A stretch of 64,000 nucleotides of DNA from Caldilineales bacterium (GTDB lineage Bacteria; Chloroflexota; Anaerolineae; J102), in contig JAIBAP010000018.1 of assembly GCA_019695115.1 (NCBI GenBank), positions 1 through 64,000 on the forward strand, in the 5' to 3' direction. The notes beneath the pieces were generated by a model. The model was given only the letters and a program-made list of their open reading frames with translations. It was not told the DNA's origin and ran no database searches. A program made the translations under genes and the position numbers. This document shows positions 17,350 to 27,004 of the stretch, piece by piece; position 1 is the stretch's first letter, and each line of letters starts with the position of its first letter.

Positions 17350-20121
17350 TTAGCGATTGACCAGCGGCATCCACAAGAGCGGCCACCCGGCCTCCGGCGC
17401 ACCCTCGTCGGTCAGTGGCTCGTCGGCCGGGGCCGAGGTCGTCACCGCCGGGTGCACCCACTGCACCGTCAGCTTCGGCCGGTTGGCCGCCGTCGCAGCC
17501 TCGCTGGAGTCGAAGTCGAAGCCGTCGGTGTTGTTGGGGTCACAAATCCAAAAGCCGTAGTTCGTCGCCGGTTTGTCGATCCAGCCCTGCACCACCGACT
17601 TGCCGGTCGTGTTCAGGTTGATCGTGTACAGACCCAGCGCGTTCATCCCCACCGTCCCCAGCACCTTGGTGTCATGGGTTGGCTGGTTGTTCCAGGTCGC
17701 CGTCATCTCGTCCCAGTTCTGCGTGACCTTGTACAGTTCGTACACCTGCCCGGTCGAGTGGTTGGTGACGTTGATGACGATGCTGGCCGAGCTGAGGGTG
17801 GCGCATGATGGGATCGTCGTCACGTCCCACTTGATCAGCGTGCAGATGTCCTTGCCGCTGCCATTGGGGTCATCGCCGTCGACGTTGAGCGTGGCCACGG
17901 CGCCGAAGTTGACCGCCGCGCTGTTCTGCGAGACGTAGGTATCGCGCGTGCCGGCATAGGCGGTTGTGGGCAGAACGCCGTCCTGGAAGGAGGTGGTCTT
18001 CAGCGGCGCCAGAGCCAGTTTGGTCACAAAAGCATCCTGGACTCCGTTGAAGCTGTTATCGGCCGCATTCACCCGCGGGAAGTTGTTGGACTGGGTTGCT
18101 CCCACCAACAGGATATATCCAGACGCATCCACATGAGTCTCATACGCGGCATCCCAACCGGTTCCGCCCAGGTAAGTGCCGTAGAGCAAGACCCCGCCTC
18201 CCGTCGATGCCACTTTGGACAGGAAGGCATCCCGGTTGCCGCTTTTCGCAGCCTGATAGGGATCCTTGGTGGGCAGATTGTTCGAATCGGTATATCCCCC
18301 GATGTAGCTGTTGGGCGTGCTATCCAAGGCAACGCCTTCCGCCCCATCGGTGTTTGCACCACCGTAGAAGGTGCTGTAGACCAGCGCGTTGCCGGCCGCG
18401 TTCAGAACCGTGAGCACAGCGTCTTGCCCGCCGCCCAGATTGGGCTGCAAGGCGTTGGCGGTCTTGGGATAGTTGGCGCTGGTTGTGTTGCCAACGGCGT
18501 GGGCGCGACCGGCGCTATCGACGGCAACATCCGTCAACCAATCATCGCTGGTCGAACCCACAAACGTGCTGTAGCTGAGGCCGCCATTGCCATTCAGCTT
18601 TGTGATAAAGCCATCACGGGCGCCATTGTGGGTCTGATCGAAGGCGCCGGCCGTCTTTGGGAAGTTATTGGACTCGGTATCGCCAGCCACATAGACTCCC
18701 CCACTGCGTTCGTCAACACCCCCGCCAGTATCGTTGTTCCCTCCGCCCAGATACGTCGCCCACGTGCGAGCGCTGAGAGCGTTGTTCATCTTGGCAACGA
18801 AGGCGTCACGCCCACCGCCGAACACCGGTTGCGCCGTGCCCGCCGTGGTCGGGAACCCGCCCTCGGAGTGCCCAACGACATAGACATTGTTGTTGCTGTC
18901 GACGTCGATCGCATAGCCGACGTCCTCACCCGCCCCGCCCAGATAGGTGCTGGCTACCAACGCCTTGAGGGTGGTGGCAAGGATGGCTGCGTAGGCATCA
19001 CCACCACCGTTATAACTTGCGTCGAAGGCGCCAGCAGGCATCGGCAAAGCGCTCGACTCGGTATAGCCGGTGAAGTAGACCTTGCTACCGCTCAGTACCA
19101 GACTGTTACAGTTGTCATGGGCAGCGCCGCCAAAGAAAGTGCTTGCCGTCAGCTTACCGGTCAGGTCGTACTTAGAGACAAAGGCATCACGGCTTCCGTT
19201 TTGGGTGGTGTCATAGTTGCCGGTCTTCGTGGGGAAGTTCGCTGAGTCAGTACCGCCGCAGACATAGGTGACTTTGGCGCTGTCCGCCACCACGGAGGCG
19301 GCATAGTCAGTCTGGTTGCCGCCCAGGTAGGTGCTGAAGATGATCGTCGTCGCCACCGCCGCTGTCCCTTCCTCCGCCAGCGGCCCCACCTCATCCGCCA
19401 GCACAACCTCCGGCGCCGCAAACGGCGCCGCCAGCTCAAACGCACCGTCAGCAGCCGCTACCTCCGGCAGCGCAGCCGCCGTCACCCCCTCCACCGCCAA
19501 CAGCGGCAAGGCCACCTGGCCCAGGGCCGTCTCCACCACCATCTGCCCGCCCATCGCGCTCACCGCAGCGCCCCCCTCCACCCGCATCCGCACCTGCCCC
19601 AACGCCGCCTCATCGCGCACCACCAAGCGCGGCGCCAACTGCCCGCCCACCCCGCTCAACTCCAGGTCGATGCCGGGGTACAGGTCCACATAGCGCACCC
19701 CCGCCCACACCGGCGCCCCCGGCACCCACTTCGCCGGGTCGTCCCCCAGGAAGTACGACATCTCCGTCTCCAACAACTCGAACGGCTCCACCCTCTGCGG
19801 CGTCGCCCCCGCAAAGCTCAACTTCAATGCCACACCCCCTCCCTGCGTCCCTGCGTCTCCCACTCCCTGCGTCCCCCCCTCTCCCCCTCCCTGCGTCTCC
19901 ACCATTGTCACCCACAAGCCATCGTCCGTCACCCAGAGTGCATTGCCGCTGCCCTGGGCCTGGAAACGAACCTGCGGGTCGAACTGGCCGACGTTCTCGA
20001 CGAACATCAGCCCGCCATCCTGCGGCTCACTGATGGTCTGGCTGGACGCCGCTCTCACGCCGCCCGCCATCGCCAGCAATGCCAGCAGGGTCAATGCCAC
20101 AAGCAAGTATCTGGTTTTCAT
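17350..20121 (-). CDS. Secreted SBBP beta-propeller protein with C-terminal DNRLRE-like domain
   Basis: Starting at the ATG at 20121 (923 aa), which follows GAGG and opens a signal peptide (MKTRYLLVALTLLALLAMAG), the protein has an N-terminal SBBP-associated domain (FVENVGQFDPQVRFQAQG). About eight SBBP propeller repeats of roughly 55 aa follow, each with a Y-x-T-Y-L-G-G-like core, then a DNRLRE-type domain (DTYVSQNSAAVNFGAVATL, WDEMTATWNNQP) that in other proteins binds carbohydrate. It ends LLWMPLVNR, a variant of the Y-L-P-L tail. Residues near 75-100 (TQGGGEGGTQGVGDAGTQGG) come from a simple-repeat insertion absent from the family pattern. It is likely a cell-surface or matrix protein with no catalytic residues seen. 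Confidence 0.85.
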   Translation of the reverse strand: MKTRYLLVALTLLALLAMAGGVRAASSQTISEPQDGGLMFVENVGQFDPQVRFQAQGSGNALWVTDDGLWVTMVETQGGGEGGTQGVGDAGTQGGGVALKLSFAGATPQRVEPFELLETEMSYFLGDDPAKWVPGAPVWAGVRYVDLYPGIDLELSGVGGQLAPRLVVRDEAALGQVRMRVEGGAAVSAMGGQMVVETALGQVALPLLAVEGVTAAALPEVAAADGAFELAAPFAAPEVVLADEVGPLAEEGTAAVATTIIFSTYLGGNQTDYAASVVADSAKVTYVCGGTDSANFPTKTGNYDTTQNGSRDAFVSKYDLTGKLTASTFFGGAAHDNCNSLVLSGSKVYFTGYTESSALPMPAGAFDASYNGGGDAYAAILATTLKALVASTYLGGAGEDVGYAIDVDSNNNVYVVGHSEGGFPTTAGTAQPVFGGGRDAFVAKMNNALSARTWATYLGGGNNDTGGGVDERSGGVYVAGDTESNNFPKTAGAFDQTHNGARDGFITKLNGNGGLSYSTFVGSTSDDWLTDVAVDSAGRAHAVGNTTSANYPKTANALQPNLGGGQDAVLTVLNAAGNALVYSTFYGGANTDGAEGVALDSTPNSYIGGYTDSNNLPTKDPYQAAKSGNRDAFLSKVASTGGGVLLYGTYLGGTGWDAAYETHVDASGYILLVGATQSNNFPRVNAADNSFNGVQDAFVTKLALAPLKTTSFQDGVLPTTAYAGTRDTYVSQNSAAVNFGAVATLNVDGDDPNGSGKDICTLIKWDVTTIPSCATLSSASIVINVTNHSTGQVYELYKVTQNWDEMTATWNNQPTHDTKVLGTVGMNALGLYTINLNTTGKSVVQGWIDKPATNYGFWICDPNNTDGFDFDSSEAATAANRPKLTVQWVHPAVTTSAPADEPLTDEGAPEAGWPLLWMPLVNR
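19840..19905. repeat. CCCTGCGT-type simple repeat inside a coding region
   Basis: Short units of the form CCCTGCGTC/CCCCTCC, also found in the intergenic array at 43733-43850, are inserted in frame in the SBBP gene and encode a Gly/Gln/Thr-rich segment. Confidence 0.75.
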
Positions 20122-20619
20122 TTTTTGCCTCGGTTTTGCGATTGAAAAGGCTCCGGCAGCACAGGCGCCGCCGGCTGATGCCAAAACCCGTCCCGCACAT
20201 CTTTCGCGCGCAGGATAGAGCCAGTGGCCGCACCCAGTATTGGCAGAGCCTGCACACCCCACAGGTGCACAAGGCCGCCCCGAGCGCGACGACCGGCCTG
20301 GACTCTGTGACCCGAACCAACGAAGGAAGATGCCGACCGCTGGGGAGCAGATGAAACGCTCAGGTCAAACGACATCCAGACCGGCGAGAAGTTCGGCGCC
20401 GCCCCTCGGATTCATCGATGCCCCCATCGCCCCGCATCCCCTCCGGGTCACAGCCCGCTACCGTATCGTCGATGAAAGTGCGGCGTCGAGGCTTGGCAAA
20501 GAACTATGATTTCAGTAAGTATTCTACCACTTTTCGGGGTTGGCGTCAATGGGTTTGCGCAGAGTTTCACAGAACTGTAAGGTTCGTAAGCATCCGCCGC
20601 CAGCCGGGAGACAACGAAA
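20122..20619. other. Intergenic stretch upstream of the SBBP gene
   Basis: About 500 bases separate the SBBP gene start from the hairpin at 20620. No supported gene was found; the ORFs here are short, overlap on both strands and lack ribosome sites. The part next to 20121 must hold the promoter of the SBBP gene, but no clear -35/-10 pair was found. Confidence 0.4.
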
Positions 20620-20646
20620 GGCCCGCCGGTGTTCAACCGGCGGGCC
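20620..20646 (-). terminator. Hairpin downstream of the second nucleotidase-like gene
   Basis: A perfect 11-bp stem (GGCCCGCCGGT 20620-20630 with ACCGGCGGGCC 20636-20646) has a 5-nt loop, followed on the minus strand by TTTCGTTGT. It lies about 100 nt after the stop at 20745, beyond a heptamer array. Confidence 0.6.
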
Positions 20647-20675
20647 ACGAAACCACCTCTGCGCCCCCTACACCT

Positions 20676-20750
20676 CACGTTTCACGCTTCACGCTTCACG
20701 CCTCACGCTTCACGTTTCACGGAACACGCAACACGCAACGCGCCTCACGG
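20676..20750. repeat. 7-bp-period tandem array (TTCACGC / AACACGC type)
   Basis: Heptamers CTCACGT, TTCACGC, CTCACGC, TTCACGG and AACACGC run in register from about 20676. They end at or just inside the last codons of the nucleotidase-like gene. The same family forms the long array at 56037-56370 and part of that at 46431-46478. Confidence 0.85.
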
Positions 20751-23700
20751 CAAATACCTGATCCTCCCCTCCCCGCCTTCGGGATACTTGGCGGCGGTGA
20801 TCTGGCCACTCAGCCCGATCTTGATGTAGTCGCGCAAGGCCTGTTGGTAGGTGGCGCCCAGGCGATGCCAGGTGGCGGGCCAGAAGATGTACTGATCACC
20901 CTTCTGCGCCACCAGGAAGTCGATGGTGGCCAGGTTGACATTGCGTGCGGTGGCGGCGATCTGGCCGTCTTCGATGATCACGGTGCCGTCGTCCAGCGTG
21001 ATCTTGCGCACGCGTTCGCCCGGCATGGTCACGTTGCCGTTGACATCGATCACCAGCCCCTGTCGGGTGAGATCGACCTCGACCTTCATGCCGGCGATGT
21101 GGGCGAAGCGGCCATCGGCGATCTCGACGCGGGCATAGCCATTCTCCAGGGTGTCCTTCAGCTGCTGCGGCGTCATCGCCTCGACGATGGAGACGAAATT
21201 GAGGAAGGCGGCGATCTGGAAGGTGGTCAGCTCAGTGATATCGCCGGCCGCGATCAGGCTGTTGTTGCGGATGCCGCCGCCGTTCTGCAAGGCCACCTCC
21301 GGCATCGGCGCGCCGAACTGGGCCGCCTGCGCCCGCGCCTGCCAGAGGATGGCGTCGGCGAAGAGGTTGCCTTCGTTGGTCTCCTGGTTGCGGATCTGCG
21401 GTCGCCGGCCCTCCAGCGCCACCTCGCTGTGCCCGATCACCGTCTGCGCCAGGCTGGATGTGTAGGCCGTCACCGGGTCGGTCACGTTCGCCTGCACGAA
21501 TGGGTCAGGCTGCACCGCATCGGGCAAAGCGCCGCCCGCCACCCGCACCATCTTCGAGGCAGCGTCGTCCACCATCACCACCCGGCCATTGGCGTCGAAG
21601 TCCGCCACCAACTGGCCCACGTAGCGATAGTCGCCGGTCGTGCTCACGATCGGCACCAGCGAGCCGTCCTTCTGCGGCGCCCACCACGGATACGGCCCGT
21701 GGATGTTCGTCTCGTCGCCCGGCACATAGAGGTCGCCGGGACTGCCCAACGTGTCATCGCCCCCACCCGACACGATCACATCCAGCCCGTGCACCTGCTT
21801 CGCCAGGGCAATGTCATTGAGGATCGTCTGCAACTGCGTCGACAGCACGATGATCTTCGCCCCCGCCACGGTCAGCTTGTCGATCTCCATCTGCACCACG
21901 TCGGCGGTGTCGGGGAGGATGGTGACATCGCGCAGGCTGGTGATGAAGGCCGACTCCGGCGGCATCAGCCCGATGACGCCGATCTTGCGCCCGGCCTTCT
22001 CGATGATGACGCTCTTCGCCAGCCGGCCATCGTCCACGAAGGCCTGCATGACCGCCTCCTGGCTGAAGTCGGCGTTGGCAGCCAAGAAGACCTCGCCGCC
22101 AGGCTGGAAGCTGTTGATGAAGTTGGCGGTGATGTCGGGGCCAAAGTCGAAATCGTGATTGCCCAGGCTGATGACATCGTAGCCGATGGCGTCCTGGCCG
22201 ATGGCGTCGTAGTAGGGCGCGCCCTTATCCAGGCTGGCGTTCCACTCCGCCCCGGCCAGGAAGTTGTCGCCTGCCTCCACCTTCAGCACCGTGGTGGATA
22301 TGATAGCCGATGGCGCCAGCGCCGCCTGTTCCAGGTTCTTCATCAGGGCGGTGAAACGGGCGATGCCGCCATAGTCGACCAACGGCCCCGCGCCCGCGTT
22401 CAACAACTTCGATTCGGCGTCGTTGTTGTGGAGCACGGTCAATTGCAGGTTGGCGGTGGGGTTGATGATGATCCGTCCCGCCCCACCTTCCGGGTACTGC
22501 GCCGCCGTGATCGCCCCGCCCAGCCCGCTGACAATGTAGTTCCGCAACGCCTGCTGGTACGTCGCCCCCAGCCGAATGTAGTTGTACGGCTTCGAGAACG
22601 GGTACTGATCCCCCCCACGGGCCAGAAAGTCGATCGTGGCTACGTTCACATTCTTCGCCGTCGGCGCTATCTGCCCATCCGCCACCATCACCGTCCCATC
22701 GGCCAGGATCACCGACCGCACCCGCTCGCCCGGCGCCGTGATGTTCCCATTCACGTCGATCACCATCCCAGGCTTGCTTGTGTCCACCACCACCCGCAGC
22801 CCTGCCACATGCGCAAAGCGACCGTCCGCAGCCTCGACGCGCGAATAGCCGTTTTCCAATAGATTCTTCAGGTCTTGCGGCGTCACGTTGGGCACAATGG
22901 CGGTGAAGTTCAAGAACGGCGCCACATCGAAGGTCGTCAACTCGGTCACGTCGCCAGCCGCGATCAAGGTGTTGTTGCGGATGCCGCCGCCGTTCTGGAG
23001 GGCGATGTCGGGCATCGGCGCACCAAAGCTGGCCGCCTGCTGTTTGGCCGACCACAGCAACGAATCGACCATCAGGTTGCCTTCGTTGGTCTCCTGGTTG
23101 CGGATCTGCGGTCGCCGGCCCTCCAGCGCCACCTCGCTGTGCCCGATCACCGTCTGCGCCAGGCTGGATGTGTAGGCCGTCACCGGGTCGGTCACGTTCG
23201 CCTGCACGAATGGGTCAGGCTGCACCGCATCGGGCAAAGCGCCGCCCGCCACCCGCACCATCTTCGAAGCGGCGTCGTCGATCCTGGTCAAACGGCCCTG
23301 AGCATCGAAACCAGCCTGCAAACGCCCGACGTAGCGGTAGTCGCCAGAGGTGGTGATGATGGGCACCAAAACACCATCGCTGGCCTGCGCCCACATGGGG
23401 TACGGGCCGACGATGTTCTTCTCGTCGCCAGGGACGTAGAGATCGCCGGGGTCGCCCAAGACATCATCACCGCCGCCAGAGACGACGATGTCCAGGCCGT
23501 GCAGCTTGGGCACCAGGGCAAGATCGTTCTTGATAGTTTGGAGTTGCGTCGACAGGACGATGATGTTCACGCTCTGGGCCGTCAGCCGGTCGATCTCGGC
23601 CTGGGTCACGCCCACGGTGTCAGGGTCGACGGTGACATCCCGCAGGCTGGTGATGAAGGCCGATTCGGGCGGGGCCAGGCCGATGACGCCGATCTTGTAG

Positions 23701-24971
23701 CCTCCCTTCTCGATGACAGCGCTGGCGGCCAGTCTCCCGGCATCTACCAGCGCCTGCAGGCGCGGTTCAGCGCCAAAGTTGAGGTTGGCGGCGGTGAAGG
23801 TCTCGCCGCCAGGCTGGAAGCTCTCGATGAAGTTGGCGGTGATGTCGGGGCCAAAGTCGAAATCGTGATTGCCCAGGCTGATGACATCGTAGCCGATGGC
23901 GTCCTGGCCGATGGCGTCGTAGTAGGGCGTGCCCTTGCTCAGGCTGGCGTTCCATTCCGGCCCGGCCAGGAAGTTGTCACCTGCCTCCACCTTCAGCACA
24001 GGGCCGGGTGCGGACTGCTCCAGATTCTTCATCAAAGCGGCGAAACGTGCGATGCCGCCGTAATCCTCCAACCCACGACCAGCATTCACCAGTTGCGACT
24101 CGGCGTCGTTGTTGTGGAGGATGGTCAGTTCCAGGACGGTGTCATCCGTCAGCTGCGCCCCTTGTAGGATGATCGGCATATAGACGCGATAGACGATGGG
24201 CGTGGCCGTCGGTGTCGGCGTCCAGGTGGGGGTGTCGGTGGGCGTCGGCGTGTCGGTGGAGGTAGGCGTATCGGTCGGTGTCCAGGTGGGGGTGGGAGTG
24301 TCGGTCGGCGTGGCCGTGGGCGTCTCTGTCGGCGTGGCCGTGGGGGTGGCAGTCGGGGTAGGGGTGGGGGTGTCGGTGGGCGTCGGCGTCAAGGTGGGGG
24401 TGTCCGTCGGCGTCGGCGTGGGTGTGGGGGCGTTGAAGTAGAAGGCGTTGAGGTGCACCTCCGGCTTGGGCTGGAACCACTCGATGGTGGTGTCGTTGAG
24501 GATGACGCCATCCTCCGATTCCACGCCCGTCACCACCTGCCCAGCCGGGACTTCGACCACCAGGCGAAAGTAGTCGTCGATGCGGTCGGGCGTGACATAG
24601 AAATTGAAGAAACCGGCGGCGTCGCTGACCACAGTTTGTAGCAAACGGCCCGGTGCGGTCTCGTTGACGTCGCGCACATATAGCCTTAGCACCACATCGG
24701 GGAAGCCGACTCTACTGCCCGAAGGGCTGCCACGATAGGTGGTGCCACGAAAGCGCCAAATGTCGGTGGCGAGCGAAAGGTCCGATGCCGTCGAATAGTT
24801 GGCCGCCAAATAGTTGGCCGCCAGAGCATCGCTGGCGCCCGAATGAGCCAGGTCATGTCTGGCGACCGGAGCAGCGGCGTGCGCCAAGGCTGCGCCGGCC
24901 ACGCTCAGAACCAGGACGACGACAAGAACGATAACAAACAAGAATCGCCGTTGGGGGGACTGCTTCCTCAT
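20745..24971 (-). CDS. Secreted two-module metallophosphatase / 5'-nucleotidase-like protein
   Basis: From the ATG at 24971 (GGAGG 9-10 nt before it; 1408 aa) the protein starts with a signal anchor ([19 protein letters not shown]). Next is a domain homologous to the N-terminal domain of the nucleotidase at 5416-9123 ([21 protein letters not shown]), a PT linker and [12 protein letters not shown], then two similar metallophosphatase plus 5'-nucleotidase C-terminal modules. Each starts [11 protein letters not shown] rather than ILHTNDxHG, so the usual histidine ligand is Glu. The other sites ([26 protein letters not shown]) are present. Part of the two modules is identical at the DNA level. 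The protein ends GRIRYLP. Substrate unknown; hydrolysis of a phosphate ester outside the cell is likely. Confidence 0.82.
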   Translation of the reverse strand: MRKQSPQRRFLFVIVLVVVLVLSVAGAALAHAAAPVARHDLAHSGASDALAANYLAANYSTASDLSLATDIWRFRGTTYRGSPSGSRVGFPDVVLRLYVRDVNETAPGRLLQTVVSDAAGFFNFYVTPDRIDDYFRLVVEVPAGQVVTGVESEDGVILNDTTIEWFQPKPEVHLNAFYFNAPTPTPTPTDTPTLTPTPTDTPTPTPTATPTATPTETPTATPTDTPTPTWTPTDTPTSTDTPTPTDTPTWTPTPTATPIVYRVYMPIILQGAQLTDDTVLELTILHNNDAESQLVNAGRGLEDYGGIARFAALMKNLEQSAPGPVLKVEAGDNFLAGPEWNASLSKGTPYYDAIGQDAIGYDVISLGNHDFDFGPDITANFIESFQPGGETFTAANLNFGAEPRLQALVDAGRLAASAVIEKGGYKIGVIGLAPPESAFITSLRDVTVDPDTVGVTQAEIDRLTAQSVNIIVLSTQLQTIKNDLALVPKLHGLDIVVSGGGDDVLGDPGDLYVPGDEKNIVGPYPMWAQASDGVLVPIITTSGDYRYVGRLQAGFDAQGRLTRIDDAASKMVRVAGGALPDAVQPDPFVQANVTDPVTAYTSSLAQTVIGHSEVALEGRRPQIRNQETNEGNLMVDSLLWSAKQQAASFGAPMPDIALQNGGGIRNNTLIAAGDVTELTTFDVAPFLNFTAIVPNVTPQDLKNLLENGYSRVEAADGRFAHVAGLRVVVDTSKPGMVIDVNGNITAPGERVRSVILADGTVMVADGQIAPTAKNVNVATIDFLARGGDQYPFSKPYNYIRLGATYQQALRNYIVSGLGGAITAAQYPEGGAGRIIINPTANLQLTVLHNNDAESKLLNAGAGPLVDYGGIARFTALMKNLEQAALAPSAIISTTVLKVEAGDNFLAGAEWNASLDKGAPYYDAIGQDAIGYDVISLGNHDFDFGPDITANFINSFQPGGEVFLAANADFSQEAVMQAFVDDGRLAKSVIIEKAGRKIGVIGLMPPESAFITSLRDVTILPDTADVVQMEIDKLTVAGAKIIVLSTQLQTILNDIALAKQVHGLDVIVSGGGDDTLGSPGDLYVPGDETNIHGPYPWWAPQKDGSLVPIVSTTGDYRYVGQLVADFDANGRVVMVDDAASKMVRVAGGALPDAVQPDPFVQANVTDPVTAYTSSLAQTVIGHSEVALEGRRPQIRNQETNEGNLFADAILWQARAQAAQFGAPMPEVALQNGGGIRNNSLIAAGDITELTTFQIAAFLNFVSIVEAMTPQQLKDTLENGYARVEIADGRFAHIAGMKVEVDLTRQGLVIDVNGNVTMPGERVRKITLDDGTVIIEDGQIAATARNVNLATIDFLVAQKGDQYIFWPATWHRLGATYQQALRDYIKIGLSGQITAAKYPEGGEGRIRYLP
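21364..21557. repeat. Copy 1 of an internal 194-bp identical repeat
   Basis: This part of the C-terminal module is identical by eye, base for base, to 23074-23267 in the other module, while flanking sequence has diverged. It encodes the segment around [11 protein letters not shown] and [13 protein letters not shown]. Confidence 0.75.
23074..23267. repeat. Copy 2 of the internal 194-bp identical repeat
   Basis: This is the partner of 21364-21557, offset by 1710 bp. The sharp edges of identity suggest recent gene conversion between modules. Confidence 0.75.
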
Positions 24972-25133
24972 TTGTACATTCCTCCATGGAATCAAAGAGC
25001 CGTATGTAACCCATGTTTCCCGCCCGGCGGCCCGGCTCGAGTGGCCGCAAGGCTTTGTTTGCAGTAGAGCGAGAAGGATACTCGCGACCGCCCCCGCGCG
25101 CAAACTGAGGCCCGGCCACCGTTTCGCCCGCTG

Positions 25134-26690
25134 TCAGCGCCCCACCGCAGATGCTGGCGCTTGCGCCGCCAACCACAGCGGCAAATAGAGGCTGCGGGCC
25201 GGGGTGGGGGTGACGGTCGGCGTCTCGGTGGTGGTGGCGGTGGGGGTGACGGTCGGCGTCTCGGTGGCGGTGGTGGTGGGGGTGACGGTCGGCGTCTCGG
25301 TGGGCGTCGACGTGGGCGTGGCTGTGGCAGCCGCCGCCGAGAGGGCGGCCAGGGCGTCGGCGATCTGCACCAGGCCATAGCCGGTGTCGTTGTCTTTGCC
25401 GGGCGCGCCCAGATCGAGGGCTGTGTCTTGCAGGGCCTGGCGGATTTGCTGGCGGTCGGCCTGCGGGACGTATGACCACAGCAGCGCTACTATGCCCGAA
25501 ACCTGTGCCGCTGCCATCGAAGTGCCGTGTTTGTACTTGTACTCCCAAACGCCGCGTTCGTAGGTCTGCTGGAGAATGCCGTCGGGGAAACCGTCAGCGT
25601 TCAGATCGGCGTTGATGTTGCCGCCCGGCGCGCTGAGGCTGAGCGCTGCGCCCCGGTTGGAGTACGGCGCCCGGTTGAGGGCGTAATCCACCCCGGCCAC
25701 GGCGATGACCTCCGGGTGATTGGCGGGGAACATGACCGTCTGCTGGTTGCTGTTGCCGCCGGCCGCCACGATGACGATGCCCGACGCCGCCGTCTGGCTG
25801 ATGGCCTCGTTGAGGATGCTGTTCGAGCAGGCCGGCCAGGTCAGCGAGCCGCAAGGCCCGCCCAGTGAGAGATTGACGATGTCGGCGCCGTGCTGGCGCG
25901 CCCAGTCCACCCCCTTGGCCACATTGCCGAAGCTGCCGTTCCCTGAGGCATCGAGGACTTTGACCGGCATGATCTCGGCCTCGAAGGCGACGCCGGCCAC
26001 GCCCATGTCATTATCGGTGCACTGGGCGATGCTGCCGGCCACATGGGTGCCGTGGCCGAAGTTGTCGGCAGCCGTACCGGGGCCGCTCTGGTCGGTGAGG
26101 ACATTGTACTCGTCCACGAAGGTGCGGCAGGCCAGGTCGCTGCCCTGGCTGACGCCCGAATCCACCACTGCCACCACCACGCCCGACCCTCTGGACGTCT
26201 CCCAGGCCGCCGGCGCCTGGATGGGGGCGAAGTTCCACTGGCGGGGGTAGAGGGGGTCGTTGGGGGTGAAGGAGGGGCGGAGGGGGGTGAGTGCAGACTG
26301 GGGAGTGGTGATTGGGGATTGGAAATTGGAGGTTGGAGATGGGAGATCGGAGATGGGGTCGGCTGCGAACAGGTAGTCCAGTTCGGCCAGGAGGACGCCG
26401 GGGGTGGCGGCCCAGCGGTGGACGGCGGCGATGGCCGTCTCTCCCGCCCCCACCGGCGCCCTGTACCAGGCCCCGAACACACTCTGGCCGAGCCCCGCCG
26501 GCCTGGCGGCGCCAGCTGCCAGCCTGACCAGTACATAGCCGGTCGCATGGGGACGGGTGGGATCGACGGCATAGCCCAGACGGCCGGGCGCGGGCGGCAG
26601 GGCCAGGGCAAAGGCATGGAAGTGCGAGGCCAGGAGGAGGCAGAGACTGCCGATCAGGATGAACAAAACGCTGGTGGCAAAGCGACGCAT
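25134..26690 (-). CDS. Secreted subtilase (S8 family)
   Basis: This 518-aa protein has an N-terminal signal (MRRFATSVLFILIGSLCLLL), a short propeptide-like region, and a catalytic domain with Asp177 (VVAVVDSGVSQG), His213 (FGHGTHVAG) and Ser391 (HGTSMAAAQVSG). A PT linker follows, with a tail LYLPLWLAAQAP before the C-terminus. Between propeptide and catalytic domain is a Ser/Pro/Thr segment (ISDLPSPTSNFQSPITTPQS) encoded by a heptamer array at 26308-26358. It is probably an extracellular serine protease. It starts divergently from the branched-chain amino-acid operon and ends about 160 nt before the nucleotidase-like gene on the same strand. Confidence 0.9.
   Translation of the reverse strand: MRRFATSVLFILIGSLCLLLASHFHAFALALPPAPGRLGYAVDPTRPHATGYVLVRLAAGAARPAGLGQSVFGAWYRAPVGAGETAIAAVHRWAATPGVLLAELDYLFAADPISDLPSPTSNFQSPITTPQSALTPLRPSFTPNDPLYPRQWNFAPIQAPAAWETSRGSGVVVAVVDSGVSQGSDLACRTFVDEYNVLTDQSGPGTAADNFGHGTHVAGSIAQCTDNDMGVAGVAFEAEIMPVKVLDASGNGSFGNVAKGVDWARQHGADIVNLSLGGPCGSLTWPACSNSILNEAISQTAASGIVIVAAGGNSNQQTVMFPANHPEVIAVAGVDYALNRAPYSNRGAALSLSAPGGNINADLNADGFPDGILQQTYERGVWEYKYKHGTSMAAAQVSGIVALLWSYVPQADRQQIRQALQDTALDLGAPGKDNDTGYGLVQIADALAALSAAAATATPTSTPTETPTVTPTTTATETPTVTPTATTTETPTVTPTPARSLYLPLWLAAQAPASAVGR
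26308..26358. repeat. Heptamer array inside the subtilase gene
   Basis: Units GATTGGG, GATTGGA, AATTGGA, GGTTGGA, GATGGGA and GATCGGA have a 7-bp period. They match (as reverse complement) the CCCAATC/TCCAATC array just before leuC, yet here they are translated. Confidence 0.8.
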
Positions 26691-26738
26691 GGGCGAAGTG
26701 GCTCCCGTGCAAGAGGATGGTCTAGCCTACACCGAAAG

Positions 26739-26768
26739 TTGACAAGGCTCCAACTCTGGTCGTATACT
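26739..26768 (+). promoter_or_regulatory. Promoter of the branched-chain amino-acid operon
   Basis: A perfect -35 box TTGACA (26739-26744), an 18-nt spacer and TATACT (26763-26768) predict a start near 26775, about 33 nt before the leader peptide ATG. Confidence 0.8.
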
Positions 26769-26807
26769 CCCGCCCATCCTCAGACAAGTCATCGTCTTGG
26801 CGCCGAA

Positions 26808-26915
26808 ATGCCTTCTGCCACTGCCTCCACCCTGATCCTCGTTAGCGTTAAGCTCCTCGTCCTTATTAGCGGCCAGGAGCCGTCACCGGTTGGAAGGCAA
26901 GCGCCAGGCAACTAG
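26808..26915 (+). CDS. Branched-chain leader peptide (attenuation sensor)
   Basis: This 35-codon ORF starts MPSATAST and then has LILVSVKLLVLI, in which ten of twelve codons (26832-26867) are Leu, Ile or Val. It ends in TAG at 26913. Such a run is the hallmark of leader peptides that sense charged branched-chain tRNAs in ilv/leu operons. It starts about 33 nt after the predicted transcription start and is followed directly by the attenuator hairpins and ilvB. No purine-rich ribosome site precedes the ATG, the one weak point. The codons after the run form one arm of the antiterminator, so stalling at the Leu/Ile/Val codons would leave that arm free. Confidence 0.85.
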   Translation: MPSATASTLILVSVKLLVLISGQEPSPVGRQAPGN

Positions 26916-26958
26916 ACCACAGCGCACACCCAGGCGAAATCAGCCCCCTTCCAACCGG
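26886..26958 (+). promoter_or_regulatory. Antiterminator of the ilv attenuator
   Basis: CCGGTTGGAAGG (26886-26897), inside the leader ORF, is a perfect 12-nt complement of CCTTCCAACCGG (26947-26958). The second arm is also the left part and loop of the terminator hairpin, so the two structures exclude each other. The first arm starts 18 nt after the last Ile codon, just beyond a ribosome stalled there. Confidence 0.85.
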
Positions 26959-26971
26959 AAGGGGGTTTTTT
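26944..26971 (+). terminator. Attenuator terminator before ilvB
   Basis: The 9-bp stem CCCCCTTCC (26944-26952) / GGAAGGGGG (26957-26965) with loop AACC is followed by six T residues (26966-26971): a complete intrinsic terminator between the leader peptide and ilvB. Confidence 0.9.
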
Positions 26972-27004
26972 GTTCCTTCCCACAACCCAAAACCCAGGCA
27001 ATGT

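Noticed and set aside
20418-22862. 814-codon plus-strand frame (and 22875-24167)
   Set aside because: Antisense shadows of the second nucleotidase-like gene; His/Arg/Gln-rich without motifs, and the first part is translated from a heptamer array.
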